Assembly (NCBI GenBank): GCA_018105865.1
Contig: CM030834.1
Coordinates: 13,130,219-13,194,218 of the forward strand
Length of the DNA stretch: 64,000 nucleotides
Direction of reading: 5' to 3'
Origin: Metaphire vulgaris
Taxonomy: Eukaryota; Annelida; Clitellata; Crassiclitellata; Megascolecidae
This document shows positions 36,839 through 48,430 of this stretch, in pieces. Below the pieces are notes generated by a model that was given only the letters and a program-made list of their open reading frames with translations, was not told where the DNA came from and did not search any database. Each line of letters opens with the position of its first letter. Within the stretch, counting starts at the first letter, position 1. A program made the translations under genes and the position numbers.

Positions 36839-37807
36839 AGCCACTCTTCTCAGATAAAACTATGAATCTAATTTTGTTTTCGGGACTTGTGCAAAGTTTT
36901 CAACGATAATAATATTGGAAATCGATTGGCCTTTCGGAATCCGAAAATTATCAGAAAATATGAATCCATTTTCAATTATCACCAAGAAGTGATTTGGATA
37001 TTCCGTCAGCGTATAAGACAAAAATGTCTTAACTCGAGACAAGATATCGATGTGATGTTGTTCCTGGAAATCTTAGAAATCCGATACAGAACAGGTAGAA
37101 AACCCAGTACAGTTCAGCGGGTTCACACAAACTGCGCAAGTGTTTTAAAAGAAAAAAATTCGTAAAATTGCATTACTACTTGATTTTCCACGAAGTATCT
37201 GTCATATGAAAGTCACTGCGTCTAGAAATGTGCGCTGTTCTGCTAGCAGAATCTAACAAAACTGTGCACTTCTCATTTTAATTTTGTCTTCTAACACGAC
37301 GATACCTCTAGCATCTACAGTACTACAAACTGCAAACTTATACACCAGTCGACTCTTTGGTATATTTATTAAAACCCAAATACTATTCACATTTCTGTCT
37401 CTACATGGTGACGCTATAGCCTTGCTCAACTCGACTACTTCTCAACTTCTACCCCCTCTCCAGTTCTATTTCCGGTATATATTGATATTGCGCCAATAAT
37501 TAATATATAGGCCCATCATTGAATCTATAGTAACGACACTGAAAACACACTGACACCTTCAATCCCAACTTTCGAAATGAGACGGATAAACACAACATAG
37601 AAAGACAACAGCGGTGAAAATTTTAGTCATGAAACTCGTCAATTCAAATACTACGGACAGTCTAGTCCTATTCGGAATTTTCCGGAAATTTTGAAGGTGT
37701 GTGGGTCTCCCTATAAGACTTTACGTTTGGCACACAAGTTTGCACAGTCTATCAGTGATACTTTGGACTAGTTTTTACACAGGCAAACCATCCTGCACCA
37801 CTTCAAA

Positions 37808-37838
<31 letters not shown>

Positions 37839-39742
37839 TATTTATTATTATTATATCGCTATTAATTGCGGCGATTACTATATAGGACAAAGAACTTCCA
37901 ATGATCCAGAATTAATATAATTTTCTCAACTAATCTTTTTATTTGGGTCTCGTCTTTCCTTGCGATTTCCAGAATTTGGGTTTCTTCTGCGTTCAACTAT
38001 TGCGCTTCGTTTTCTGGCTTCAAGGTACAATCTCTGGCGCCGACTTTTCACATAAATTCCGTTTGCATGCGTGTTTCGTGTCTCGAGAGAAACGTCTAAA
38101 TGATATATCCGACTAATGATTGCCGAGACGTGAGCCACCAAACGGATTGCATCTAATGCGCGTCGCGCGCTGAACTCAGTCAATACTTTCCGCTCTCGAG
38201 ACGTTATTTTCGGTCCATCGTCGACTTCCCTGTCTCCAATGGCGCATTTATTCACGTGTAGGCTAATGACGCTCTAATATGACCGAAAATACGGTGAAAC
38301 ACGATAGAACTGAACGAGTAAAAGGACGAATGAAGAAGAGATGATTCGAAAATTCAGATGAGGTTTTAAAGAAATGCAGCGATTAATTAAATCTCATTGA
38401 CCGGGTATTGCTGGTTGATAGGTCTGCTTGATGCATTGAATCAAATGAGTCTAGGTATTGGCATTGTTCTTAGTTAACTAGTTGGCTTCTAATCTGGCTA
38501 GTTGTTCGATTCTAATTTTAATTGCGAGATTGTGAGTAATTCTAATTCCAATCAATTGGACAGTCGAATTGCAACTGATGGTCACTGTCCAAATGACATT
38601 CGTTAAGCGTTATGAGGCGTCGTTACAGTAACACCACTGAGAAGAAAGAAAGAAGAGCATCAAGGCCGATTAGTCACAATAAGTAAACTCTGCTGCGGTG
38701 GAAGAGGAGGAGGAGGAGGAGGAGGAGGAGAAGGAGAAGGAAAGGGAGATGGACAGGAGAGCAAGATGAGCAAGAGAAGCAGAGAGGGAGAGAAAGAGAG
38801 ACAAAGAGCAGCGAAAACAGTCGGCTGGAGCAATGTCCCAGAGAAGCCGGAAATTATGAAGGAGGAGGAGAAGAAGAAGAAGAAGAGGAAGAGGAAGAAG
38901 AAGAAGAGGAGGAAGAAGAAGAAGAAGAAGAAGAAGAAGAGGGAAGAGGAAGCGACAACGTCATTCCCCTCTCCTCTCGACGCAGCAGTTATCATGGCTG
39001 CTGAAGGCAAACACAGAAGACCAAACACCAACGACGCAACGTGGACAGTGCGCCGAATCCCTCCTACCCCCCCCCACCCTCACTCGCGTCCTGTCGTGTC
39101 GACTGCCTTCCCATTTCTTTCTCATCTGTCCGTGTCTCTTGTGTCTCAGTCAATAACTCCTTGTAAAGCAGAATTTCATTCCTCTTTATCCGACGGTTTT
39201 TGGCCATTTAGTTAGCGGCTTTGTCCATCCCAACAACAGTTACCATTCGTCACCCGATGCATGGCATCAGCCGTCTGCAACGCCCGGGTTAAATTAATAC
39301 GGCTTTCGGTAAACAGCGTCTGTCCGTCGGTCCGTCCGACTAAGCAAACGTAATTAGCGGGGGGTCCGAACTGCGCCGCTGGCAACGCGCACCCTCGAGG
39401 GATCAACAAGTTTTCTGGCGGCGACTGGAAGAGTGCGTTAGAAACGGATGTTCCCCCCGTCCCCTCCCGGAAAGACGCCGTCATCTATTTCGTAAATTGA
39501 CAATGATGACTCGCACCGAAGCATCTTCAACGGCCGCTGCTTCCTCCTCCTCCCCCTTTCGATCCCATCGAAGCCATCTTCACGAATACGCCGCCGTGCG
39601 CCGTGGCACGCGAGAAACAGCAGCGTGAATTACTCCCGAATATATGTGGCGCTAGATAACTCGACGCTTGCACCGAAGGACCGGCTGCTGCTGTCACAGC
39701 CCGTCGGTGCACTTTTTCGTCTCGGTATCTTCTTCTCGTACT
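36839..39742. other. Gene-free stretch
   Basis: AT-rich, with a TTA run (37808-37855) and a GAA/GGA polypurine tract. A 109-residue minus-strand frame (38255-37926) is not low-complexity but matches no family I recognise. Confidence 0.4.
38700..38948 (+). repeat. GGA/GAA polypurine tract
   Basis: Two purine-only blocks (about 38702-38765 and 38858-38948) within a purine-rich region. Confidence 0.9.
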
Positions 39743-39926
39743 CAGTGGCGGCTCCACCGGGGGGGCAGGGGGGCTCGTGCCCCTATTGAGTGCCTGCCCT
39801 CCAGTGGCCCCCCAGTCGGGACCCTATACTTAATGCTACATACATTAAACAACAAATGGTTGGCCCCCATGATTAGAAGTTGCCACCCCACGGCCCCCCA
39901 CTTGCCAAATCCTAGAGCCGCCACTG
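39743..39926 (+). mobile_element. hAT-type MITE, family A copy 3
   Basis: Ends CAGTGGCGGCTCCA and GAGCCGCCACTG; interior as in 527-709. The flanking octamers ctcgtact and ctcgcact match at 7 of 8. Confidence 0.9.
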
Positions 39927-41889
39927 CTCGCACTGGCGAAATGAATGAAGACGCGAAAAGCGCTACGGATCACTCAAATAGGCGCTCTCGTTTTTTTCTA
40001 TTTCTTGGAACGCCATTTCCGCAAAATGGGCGACCGACCTGGATGCGATGCCTTCTCTGCAGTTACCCCAGCTGATCTGTAGCTGTCCAAATCCGTTCAA
40101 ATCGTGCTAGGAAAGATAGACGTGGCTCTAGGCTCTAGTCTTTAGTCCAATGGACCATGTGTATACTACAGTGTATGTAGTCGCGTATTTAGATCTCGGC
40201 TGATGGCCATTAAGACAAACGACAACTGAATTAAACGTTGAAATTCGTGAATAAAAATTGACTATAAAAATTCTTCTATAGAAGTTAAGATCGCTAATTT
40301 TAGGGTTTTAGTCTTGAAAGCTGTCTGCAGTCTGGAAATTCAGAATTCGAAAAATTCTTGACATTCCTTAGTACTTCATAGAAATTTTGGTTTGTTGCAA
40401 GCAATGAAATCAGATACAGACATTAATCATTACATAATCTGAATGTCCAGACTTGGTGTCTATAAAACCTGTTGCAGGCCTATAATGAATCAGATATCTT
40501 AATACGCGGCTCTTCCCTCGATCGCCCTACTAGGCATTCCGTTAGATATTCGCCAGGTCTTTCATTTAGTTGATGTCCCTCGTTCTCGTACAGTCAATAG
40601 CGTTAGTGTGTTGTATGAAATGGCTGGGCGTGCTCTATTTCGAACCCTGTAGATCGAAATTGATAATGATATTATTGATTATTCTTGCAAAGGTTAAAGC
40701 AATGAAGATGGAACAAGAGGAAAATGTGGATTTTGTCGGAGAATTTCTTAAAATCGATTAGATTTTTACATATCTAGGGCCTATATACCTTAACTAAAGT
40801 TTCTGCCGAGAATCTCCTATTCGACTTGGCCTGATCCGAGAGCCCCCGGGGGCCCATGCCTCTTGAGTCTGCACTAATGGATATCAAGACAGACTCTTAC
40901 GTCCCTAATTAGTCCGATTAGGAACTCCGTCTCTCTCTCTCCCTCTCTCTCTCTCTCTTCGGACTAATTGGAGCTTGGGAAGCGTCGGGGAAACGTCGCG
41001 AGCTTCTCAAGCAGTCTGCGGTGTAGCCCCCCCCCCCCCACCCCCAGCCGAAGAAATTTCAAGTAATATCAGAATTAGACGGCGAGCTGTTTTGCATATT
41101 TTTAAGCATTTTTATGACTTAATGTGAAGTGGTAAATTTTTTAATACAACAAAGCATATAGATTCTGCCGATAATTACCATACCCTCTGCCAATTCTCAT
41201 CGGTTTTGCGCAAATCCTACGACTGGTCTCAGCCCCCGAGTAGGACCCGCCCTCCCCTCACCTCCCCCCCACGTGACCTGTAGTGGCTACGCCAGTGCTC
41301 TGTTGCTAGCGTTTGTTTGTGGTCGATCGATAAGACAATAGGAAAATTTCCTTATTACGGTATACGCACTGAGACCTTCTGTTGCTCCGAAGAGGAAGAA
41401 GGAGACAACGACGCAGCTACGAACGACGTGCTTTAATTGATTACCGACCAACGACCGTGCATCGTACCGCAGCAGCAGCAGCAGCAGCAGCGTCGACGCT
41501 ATTACTTCCGCCGGCCATCTTGAATAGGTGCTTTATTTCCGGAAGAGAGGAAGAGGCGAGATAGATGAACGTCGTGTAACGGCAGACAGGAGCCCGCGAT
41601 GAAGGTGATTGATTGCCGGCCGCGTCTTTCCGGGATTACACGCGTCGGTGAGGAGACGGGGAACACTGCACGGCGGGCCCCCTGCCCCTTCTTACGGCGG
41701 TCCGTACCTAGAGAATTCTAAGACCAACTAATACAGGACGGCCAAAGGATCTGTACCAGGATCTCAGCGTCCCCTGTTGACGGCTCATCCGCTAACATCT
41801 ATCCTTGAATCCGAATCCATGCTCGACAAGCGTTGTTACTCATTCATTCTGCCAATCTCATAATGATGCTGATGATAATGTTGATTATT

Positions 41890-42117
41890 ATTTTTAACAG
41901 CAGCAGTAGCATCACCACCACCAGCAGTAGCAGTATTATTATTATTAGTAGTAGTAGTAGTAGAAGTAGTAGTAGTAGTAGTAGTAGTTGTTGTTGTTGT
42001 TATTGTTGTTTTTGTTGTTGTCGTAGCATCACCACCAGCAGCAGCAGCAGAAGCACCAGCAGCAGCAGCAGCAGTAGTAGCAGCAGTAGTAGCAGTAGTA
42101 GTAGTTGTTGTTTGTTG
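41890..42117. repeat. Mixed (CAG/TAG/GTT) trinucleotide array
   Basis: Interrupted trinucleotide runs giving low-complexity frames. Confidence 0.9.
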
Positions 42118-42631
42118 TAATTATAATAGTAGGAATATGATGCTTAATTCAAAACTCGCATAATTGAATCTTGCGAAGCATTAGCTTAGCCACGAAGGGT
42201 GCATGGTGCACCCCCTCTCACTATTAGGGCTTGGAACAGTCGTGGGATTTATACTAAACCGAATTACGACGAGAAGTTTTTCTGTGAAGGAGGGGAGTGT
42301 GTTTGTTAGTTGTATTACAGTTTTTGGTCACTCAATGATAAATCACAATACAGAGTCAGACATCGCGGACTAACTCTAACAATATTAAACAAAACATCTG
42401 CGATTGGAGCTCCACTCCAGGCTCACCGATGCAGCCCACGACGCTCTTTCCTTCACCCCCCCCCCCCAGTCGGATGACCCCAGGTACGCCGCAGGTCTAC
42501 ACTGTAGGTACGTGTTGGTTCCCACCTACAGCGTATTCTGGAACCCTGGCTATGTAACCGGTTGTCAGAGTTAACCTAAATGTGACATGAAGTATAGTTC
42601 TTAGTCATTAATAATAATACTAATAATAGGC

Positions 42632-42632
42632 C

Positions 42633-42697
<65 letters not shown>
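42632..42697. repeat. (AAT)n microsatellite
   Basis: A near-perfect run. Confidence 0.95.
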
Positions 42698-42850
42698 TGC
42701 AGGCTTTTAATTGGCTTTGTAGGGTCTCTCCTGTGTTAAAACCATTGTCTCTCATGCAGCCCTCTCTATTCCACCTTCTTTCTGTAGAGAGTCTGCCAGC
42801 TGCCAGCTATCACAATACGTACAACGATTTGCTATTACAAAATGTGAGCC

Positions 42851-44010
42851 CAGAGCCGTAGCTAGAGTATTTGGCGCCTGGAGCAACGTATCAATTTTTC
42901 GCCCCTAACAGTCTAACAACTGATGATGACCTGTTATTGCTTAGCAGGGATGCTAACAAGGACTCAGCCCTTAAGGCCAGGACCAGGACCAAGAATTCAA
43001 CATTCAAGGCCAGGACCAGGACTAAGTACTCAATCCTCAAGGCCAGGACCAGGATCAAGGACTCAACTCTCAATTTCAGGACCAAGGACTCAACCTCAAG
43101 GCCAGGACCAGGCACGAGGACTTTACTAAAAAAATTTAGCAAGTCCTTGAAACAACATGTCCTGTCATACTAATTAAGCCGTTATTTAAATGCCAAGCTG
43201 ATAAGCCAGATTACTAATGCATGCATATTACACAGTTGACAGTACAGTTGACATCTGAAGAATGGAACAGACCTTTTGCATAGTTAAGCATAGTCAGCTA
43301 TTAAGCTTAGAGCTGCATTTAAAAAAACGCCAATGTTTCCAACAATTAATCTGACATTCTTGCCCTGCGTGGGCGCATTATGATTCCGTTTTGAGAGAAT
43401 ATACATGTACGCTCCACTGGTGCAGGCGTCGCAGATGAGCATAGAATTCTCTGAAAGAGTGGTTGCAAGTGGACAAACTGTTGTGAACAGGCAGCTGTTT
43501 CAATCGTCATTTGTGAGCGTGATGATGGCAAATTGATAGCCTGTAGAATAGTGTAGATATTCTTCCATTTGTCGCTGCGGAGTCACCCAGACTAAGAATA
43601 ACCTAGAATTCTAATCACTAAACAAATGCACTTTAACCTAGATTTTATATGGCCATGCCTGATTTCAAGGACAATTCAATGACTCAACCCTCAAGGCCAG
43701 GACTGGGACCAAGGGCTCAACCCTCAAGGTCAGGACCAGGACCAACGACTTTAAACTGGTCTTTAAGGCGTCCTTAAAGGCCAGGACTAAAGGCCAAAGA
43801 CTAACATCCCTGTTGCTTAGCAGACATTTAACACGCTGTAGGAATAAGTAGTGAAAGAAGTAGTGTGCATAATGCAGGCGATGACCTTTATTCCTTGTCA
43901 TACTCTCAATACAGTCGTGAATAAAATCAACCATGCTTTCTGGCGCCCCCCCCCCCCACCAGGACGGCGCCCGGGGCAACTTTGGTCCCCACCCCCTAGC
44001 TACGGCTCTG
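42851..44010. mobile_element. hAT-like non-autonomous element, 1,160 bp, with internal minisatellite
   Basis: Ends CAGAGCCGTAGCTAG and CTAGCTACGGCTCTG are an exact 15-bp inverted repeat. tgtgagcc (42843-42850) and tgtgaacc (44011-44018) flank it, a 7/8 match. Inside, a ~36-bp unit (GGCCAGGACCAGGACCAAG type) repeats at 42975-43125 and again at 43680-43800 in the same direction. No transposase is seen. Confidence 0.88.
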
Positions 44011-44399
44011 TGTGAACCGGTCATATGCGGTTATCGTTCTCTTCTAAAATAGTGCACGGCTAACAATGGTTGTCGTCCGAATTCAAAATTGACCTAATCT
44101 AGTAATTTCTCGCGAAAATCGATCAAGAACTACCAGAGGAGAAGACGGAGAGAAGATAGAGAGACGAAGAAGGAGAAGAAGAAGATACGCTGGAAGAGGA
44201 ATTCATTAGCGCATTCAATTACCTGCTAACATTCTTGTCATCGTCGTCGTCGCTGCGTCGTTATTTGTCATCTGAACTTGATCTCAGTCAAATTGGCGCC
44301 TGATAATAAGGTTGTATAGGAAGATTGCTTTGAAATTATGACATCGGTCCATTCGTCATCCAGAGACCTATCCCTTCTCCTCCTCCTTCTCCTCTTCTT

Positions 44400-44461
44400 T
44401 CTCCTCCTCCTCCTCCTCCTCCTCCTCCTCCTCCTCCTCCTCCTCCTCCTCCTCCTCCTCT
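44400..44461. repeat. (CTC)n microsatellite
   Basis: About 20 units. Confidence 0.95.
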
Positions 44462-44699
44462 TCCTCTTCCTCCTTCTCTGTTCAGTCCGCGATTAGCATC
44501 GCCGATGAGGCGACGTAGGAGGCGGTGGTCATGATGATAGCAGCGATGCAAATGACACTCTGGTCGCATTGATTAAGTCCAATTATGCCGTTTTGAACAC
44601 GCGAGCAACGACTCAAGTGCATCCAGTAATGAAGGCAAAATGATGACGACAACGATGACGACGATAACGACGATTACGATGACGATGAAGGAGAAGAAG

Positions 44700-44703
44700 C
44701 GGA

Positions 44704-44737
<34 letters not shown>

Positions 44738-44778
44738 GGTGGTGGTGGTGATGCTGCTGATGATGGTGGTGGTGGTGG

Positions 44779-44826
<48 letters not shown>
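44700..44826. repeat. (GAT)n/(GGT)n compound array
   Basis: Alternating GAT and GGT blocks, clearly seen. Confidence 0.95.
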
Positions 44827-44827
<1 letters not shown>

Positions 44828-44932
44828 ATGGGAACCAAGCCGATGACGGTCTTGATGTGGACAATTGAAAAGAACGGAATTTCTAAAAATCTGTATTAAG
44901 CTTAAGTTAGTTAGTTAGTTAGTTATAGGCTG

Positions 44933-44988
44933 ATTTATATAGCGCTACGCTATTTTCCTAGCGGGCTAGAGTCAAGAGTGCTTTACAT
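44933..44988 (+). repeat. Short dispersed repeat (TTTATATAGCGC ... GTGCTTTACA)
   Basis: Starts TTTATATAGCGC and ends GTCAAGAGTGCTTTACAT. A second copy is at 58915-58968. Similar TATAGCGC...GCTTTACA motifs are widespread in animal genomes. Confidence 0.65.
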
Positions 44989-45016
44989 TGTATTAAGTTT
45001 TAACTTAATACAATGT
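44985..45016. repeat. Perfect 15-bp palindrome
   Basis: Arms 44985-44999 and 45002-45016 (ACATTGTATTAAGTT and its complement) flank two T bases. Confidence 0.93.
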
Positions 45017-45108
45017 TATTAGGTTAAGTTAAAGGATATGGCGAACTAAGACTAAAGAACAATTTCTGGTGATTTAAGTCGGAAGAAGGACGCTGTTTAC
45101 GATTTTAC

Positions 45109-45146
<38 letters not shown>

Positions 45147-45524
45147 CTCCATGGGTGCTGTATACGGCATACCCGTAGATGTCGACAGCCTGAATCACAA
45201 TTTGTCTCCATCTTTCTCGGTCCTGTGTCGCTCTGATCAGTGTGTGTGCAGCTCCGCGTTCCCCCATTCTTCGATGTCATCCAACCACTCTCTTCTTGGT
45301 CTCCCTCTTCGATTTTCTCCATCCATTGTTCCTAGCATGATCTTCTTCACCAGTCTATTGTCTTTCATCCTGCATATGTGCCCAAAGATCATTTTTCTCC
45401 GTATCAATATTTGCACAATGTTTGTTTTGTTCCTAATTCTTTCTCGTATCGTTGTGTTCTTTATTTTCTGTTGCCATCTGATGTTCAAGATTCTTCTATA
45501 GCATTTCATTGCAAAGGCTAGTAG

Positions 45525-46777
45525 CAGAGGCGGCGGAAGACAATAAAAAGTACCCCGGCCCGTTTACTATATAACGGCAGCGGTCGTTGAGGGTCGAGGT
45601 GCCTAACTAACTTACAGTAGATAGCCAAAATGCATTTTCAATTGTGATTTATAACAAAAGAAACGTTTTAAGAAGGTTTTTTCAACGAAAGGGAATACAA
45701 AAATCGTGAATATTACAATGAATGGACAAAAACATGGAAAGAGTCAGGCCATTCAGATGTGTTGAAGGTGTGATTGAAAGCAGAGGCAGTCAGCAAGAAG
45801 ATATAAAATCAAGAATAAGGCTCCATACAATAGGATTGGGAAGGATGAAAACTATGGCGAAAAACAACTCGGGGGAGTCCCATAAATCTTGGGGGTGACC
45901 ATATGTCTAGTGTTGAGATTTATATGATTATAGTTTTTCGTAGCATAGTCCTAGTCCTACACTCATCACTATGGACTAATTTGCGCAGATGTTGTATCTG
46001 AAGTAGGCTACTTACAGTTTGTTCAGGGTCTTCGACATTCAGTTTACGACGTTTAACAACAAACTTGTCCATTGTGTCGATGGCGAAGCGCTGTTGTCTG
46101 TTGAACGATTGAATCAATCCCTGAAGTTGTTAGATTGCTTTCCGCAATTTATGCAAACACGGTGAAGCTCTAACTGATCACTTTCGATCGGGACCCAAAT
46201 CCGACTGCCATCTCTCGGTGAAACACTCTAACGCCCTCTACTGCTTCCCTGGTGCCCTCTGCTGCCCTTCGCCTTTTCGCCCACCGTCTCCCCACTTGGT
46301 TCGTCAAAGGGCCTTCCGCCGTCTTTTAATCTAATGTTAACTTATAGACGTTCGTTACTGCTGCGTTTGACACCTCGGGTTAAAGGTGTATATGACCCCT
46401 GCCTGATCTTATCTGATCTTTCTACTATGAAGCCTTATTGGGCAGTGCATTCCTCCTCCCGCGACAGCAGCTGTGTAATCTAATAAGATTATGACTGCCG
46501 TGTTTGACGCCTTCTGGTTAAATGAGAATATGACATGCCTATCTGATCTTATCTGATCTTGCAACTATAAAGCCCTATTCGGCAGAACATTCGCCCTCCA
46601 GCGACAGCGGCTTTTTTCGAAATTCGAAGTGAAAATTTAACCAAACAATTTAAAAAATCGCAATTCTTCAGTTCTTACTTCCTAAAAAGTACCCCGGCCC
46701 GACCTATGGCGGGCCGGGGTACCTTCAAAAGTACCCCGGCCTGGGCCGACGGGGCCGATAGGAGTGCGCCGCCTATG
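45525..46777. mobile_element. hAT-like element inserted in the LINE, perfect 8-bp duplication
   Basis: Ends CAGAGGCGGCGG and GCGCCGCCTATG. gctagtag lies exactly on both sides (45517-45524 and 46778-46785). The LINE frame is continuous if the element and one duplication copy are ignored. Inside are motifs of the type AAAGTACCCCGGCC near both ends, two ~136-bp direct repeats (about 46358-46493 and 46494-46612) and a plus-strand fragment of another LINE. No transposase was found. Confidence 0.93.
45755..45865 (+). pseudogene. LINE reverse-transcriptase scrap inside the hAT-like element
   Basis: The plus-strand frame VIESRGSQQEDIKSRI at about 45765-45815 resembles the block found just upstream of the ...KIWKS segment in LINE polyproteins. 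It is a short, isolated fragment, so the hAT-like element carries captured or nested LINE sequence. Confidence 0.5.
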
Positions 46778-47309
46778 GCTAGTAGTCGGTCTTTGTCCCT
46801 CTTCCTTATGGTCCAGGTTTCCGATGCATGTAGTAATACACTAAAGATGCACGTTCTTAGTATTTCCAGTTTTGTCTCGACTTTCATGACCTTACTTTTC
46901 CATATTGTTTTAAACCCTTCCATTGCTCCTGTTGCTTTTGCTACTCTTCTTTTTATCTCCTGGCTGCAGTCGTTATCCCATGTCAGCAGGCTTCCAAGGT
47001 ATTCAAATTCTGTTACGTGTTCGATTTTATCTCCATTTACTATTATGTTTACGATTTTACTAAACATATAAAATAGACTGAATTTCTCGGCTCAGTCGAC
47101 TCTGCCAGTCATCATGAAGCACCTGTTCGTCCTCCTAACGTCCCGTCCACCTACCACCGTTGAACATCTTCGCCCACCGCTGGTCACCCAAAGACAGTCA
47201 CAACTTATAACATCAGTCGAATGCAAACTTCGTGGAAGACTTCTTCAGTGTGAGAGGTGCATGCCCACGCGATATTAGGCCTATATGTTGTATATCGATG
47301 ACTTTCTCA

Positions 47310-47452
47310 CTTATCTTGTATCTAGATTTAGAGTCTTTGGTTTGGACTCTAGCTCTTCCGTTTTGCTTGTTGCTGATTAAATTATGTTTGCGAGAATAAA
47401 ATCTTTACCAAATTTCTCTTAATAAATATATAGCATCGCGCTCCGAGCCTCT
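47310..47452 (+). repeat. Dispersed repeat, possible LTR end, copy 1
   Basis: Shares TTGTATCTAGATT, GTCTTTGGTTT, GAGCTCTTCCG-like and CGCTCCGAGCCTCTAACA blocks with 60295-60465. AATAAA followed by an end in TAACA is reminiscent of an LTR retroelement R/U5 region. No coding part is attached. Confidence 0.45.
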
Positions 47453-47485
47453 AACACTGTGCAATGCTGTCAGCAACAAGGACGG

Positions 47486-47561
<76 letters not shown>
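47486..47561. repeat. (TA)n/(TG)n microsatellite
   Basis: A short TA run then about 29 TG units. Confidence 0.95.
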
Positions 47562-47564
<3 letters not shown>

Positions 47565-47854
47565 AGTCAAAACGTGTAATTAGTTACAGTATTACGCGAA
47601 ATGACTAAAAGTTTCAGTCATTGTGTGTAATGACCAATAGGGTCTTCATTTCATGCATTAACACAGCCTGAGACGCGGAAATCGCAGTCTTGTAGGATTA
47701 ATAGGGTGGGTCGAAAATTATATTTTTTGAAGTTGCGAAGCTGTAACATGTGTAGAAAGTTGCTCCTGAATATATATACTGATTCTGAAAAGCGTTAATT
47801 TTTTCCAATCGGACAATGTTTTCCACTCCCAACTTTCACTTGAATAAGTATGAG

Positions 47855-47888
47855 AAAATCTCTAGCTTTCGTAAAAGCTAGAGATTTT
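47855..47888. repeat. Perfect 15-bp hairpin
   Basis: Arms AAAATCTCTAGCTTT (47855-47869) and AAAGCTAGAGATTTT (47874-47888) around CGTA. Confidence 0.95.
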
Positions 47889-48338
47889 ATTAAATATTTA
47901 AATTTAGAATACTTTAAAACAAGCAATTTTTATTTTTTGCAAATCATACTTATTTTATACTTATATTTCCATGACAAAATGTACTGTCACATGTGGAGTA
48001 AACTCAGCAGTGGAGCCATTACAGGGACTGGGGGTTGGTCCTTCCAACATACCACATGTGGCTACAACTATATGAGTAAACTGAGAAAACTTTTAAAAAG
48101 TATGGAAAAGGAAATTTTCAAAATTTTCCCGTGAGAAACTGAAAAAAGCACAACAAATAGTCATAATTAAAAGGCAACACTCACTTGTACAAATCGACGC
48201 CATGTTGGCTCATAAAGAAATAAAAATGATTTTTATAATTCAATTAAACCTAAAATATAACAATAAAAATGTTTATAGGTCTTATTGAAAGCAAATAAAT
48301 ATATAAGTAAAACATATGAACATTACATATTGCATTAT

Positions 48339-48430
48339 AACATATAACAATGTATAAGAAAATTGCAAATATTTAAACCAAAGTAACATATAACAATGTA
48401 TAAGAAAATTGCAAATATTTAAACCAAAGT
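48339..48430. repeat. Perfect 46-bp tandem duplication
   Basis: Two identical units, 48339-48384 and 48385-48430, starting AACATATAACAATG. Their identity implies a recent event. Confidence 0.95.

Larger units (their letters stand above)
39927..42850. other. Gene-free stretch
   Basis: No gene recognised. Partial hAT-like ends occur near 41285 (GTGGCTACGCCAGTG) and 42540. Includes CAG (41466-41490), TAG/GTT/CAG (41890-42117) and AAT repeats. Confidence 0.4.
44011..45093. other. Gene-free stretch with large trinucleotide arrays
   Basis: Contains a TCC array (44400-44461) and a GAT/GGT array (44700-44826), then a short dispersed repeat and a palindrome. No gene. Confidence 0.55.
45110..47045 (-). 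mobile_element. 5'-truncated LINE, split by a hAT-like insertion, 16-bp target duplication
   Basis: AGTAAAATCGTAAACA (minus strand) occurs exactly at both ends (47061-47046 and 45109-45094), which is a textbook LINE target duplication. Reading from 47045, the minus frame gives EYLGSLLTWDND, then SVLLHASETWTIRKRDKDRL. It continues after the inserted element with MKCYRRILNI and GRPRREWLDDIEEW, and ends in a (GAT)n tail at 45110. These are LINE reverse-transcriptase C-terminal motifs. Without the insert the copy is about 675 bp and lacks the catalytic domain. Confidence 0.93.

Noticed and set aside
36477..36909. Overlapping Ser/Leu-rich frames up to 142 residues
   Set aside because: Products of CT, TGTC and TATC repeats.
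37926..38255. 109-residue minus frame
   Set aside because: Not low-complexity, but I recognise no domain and see no splice or promoter context.
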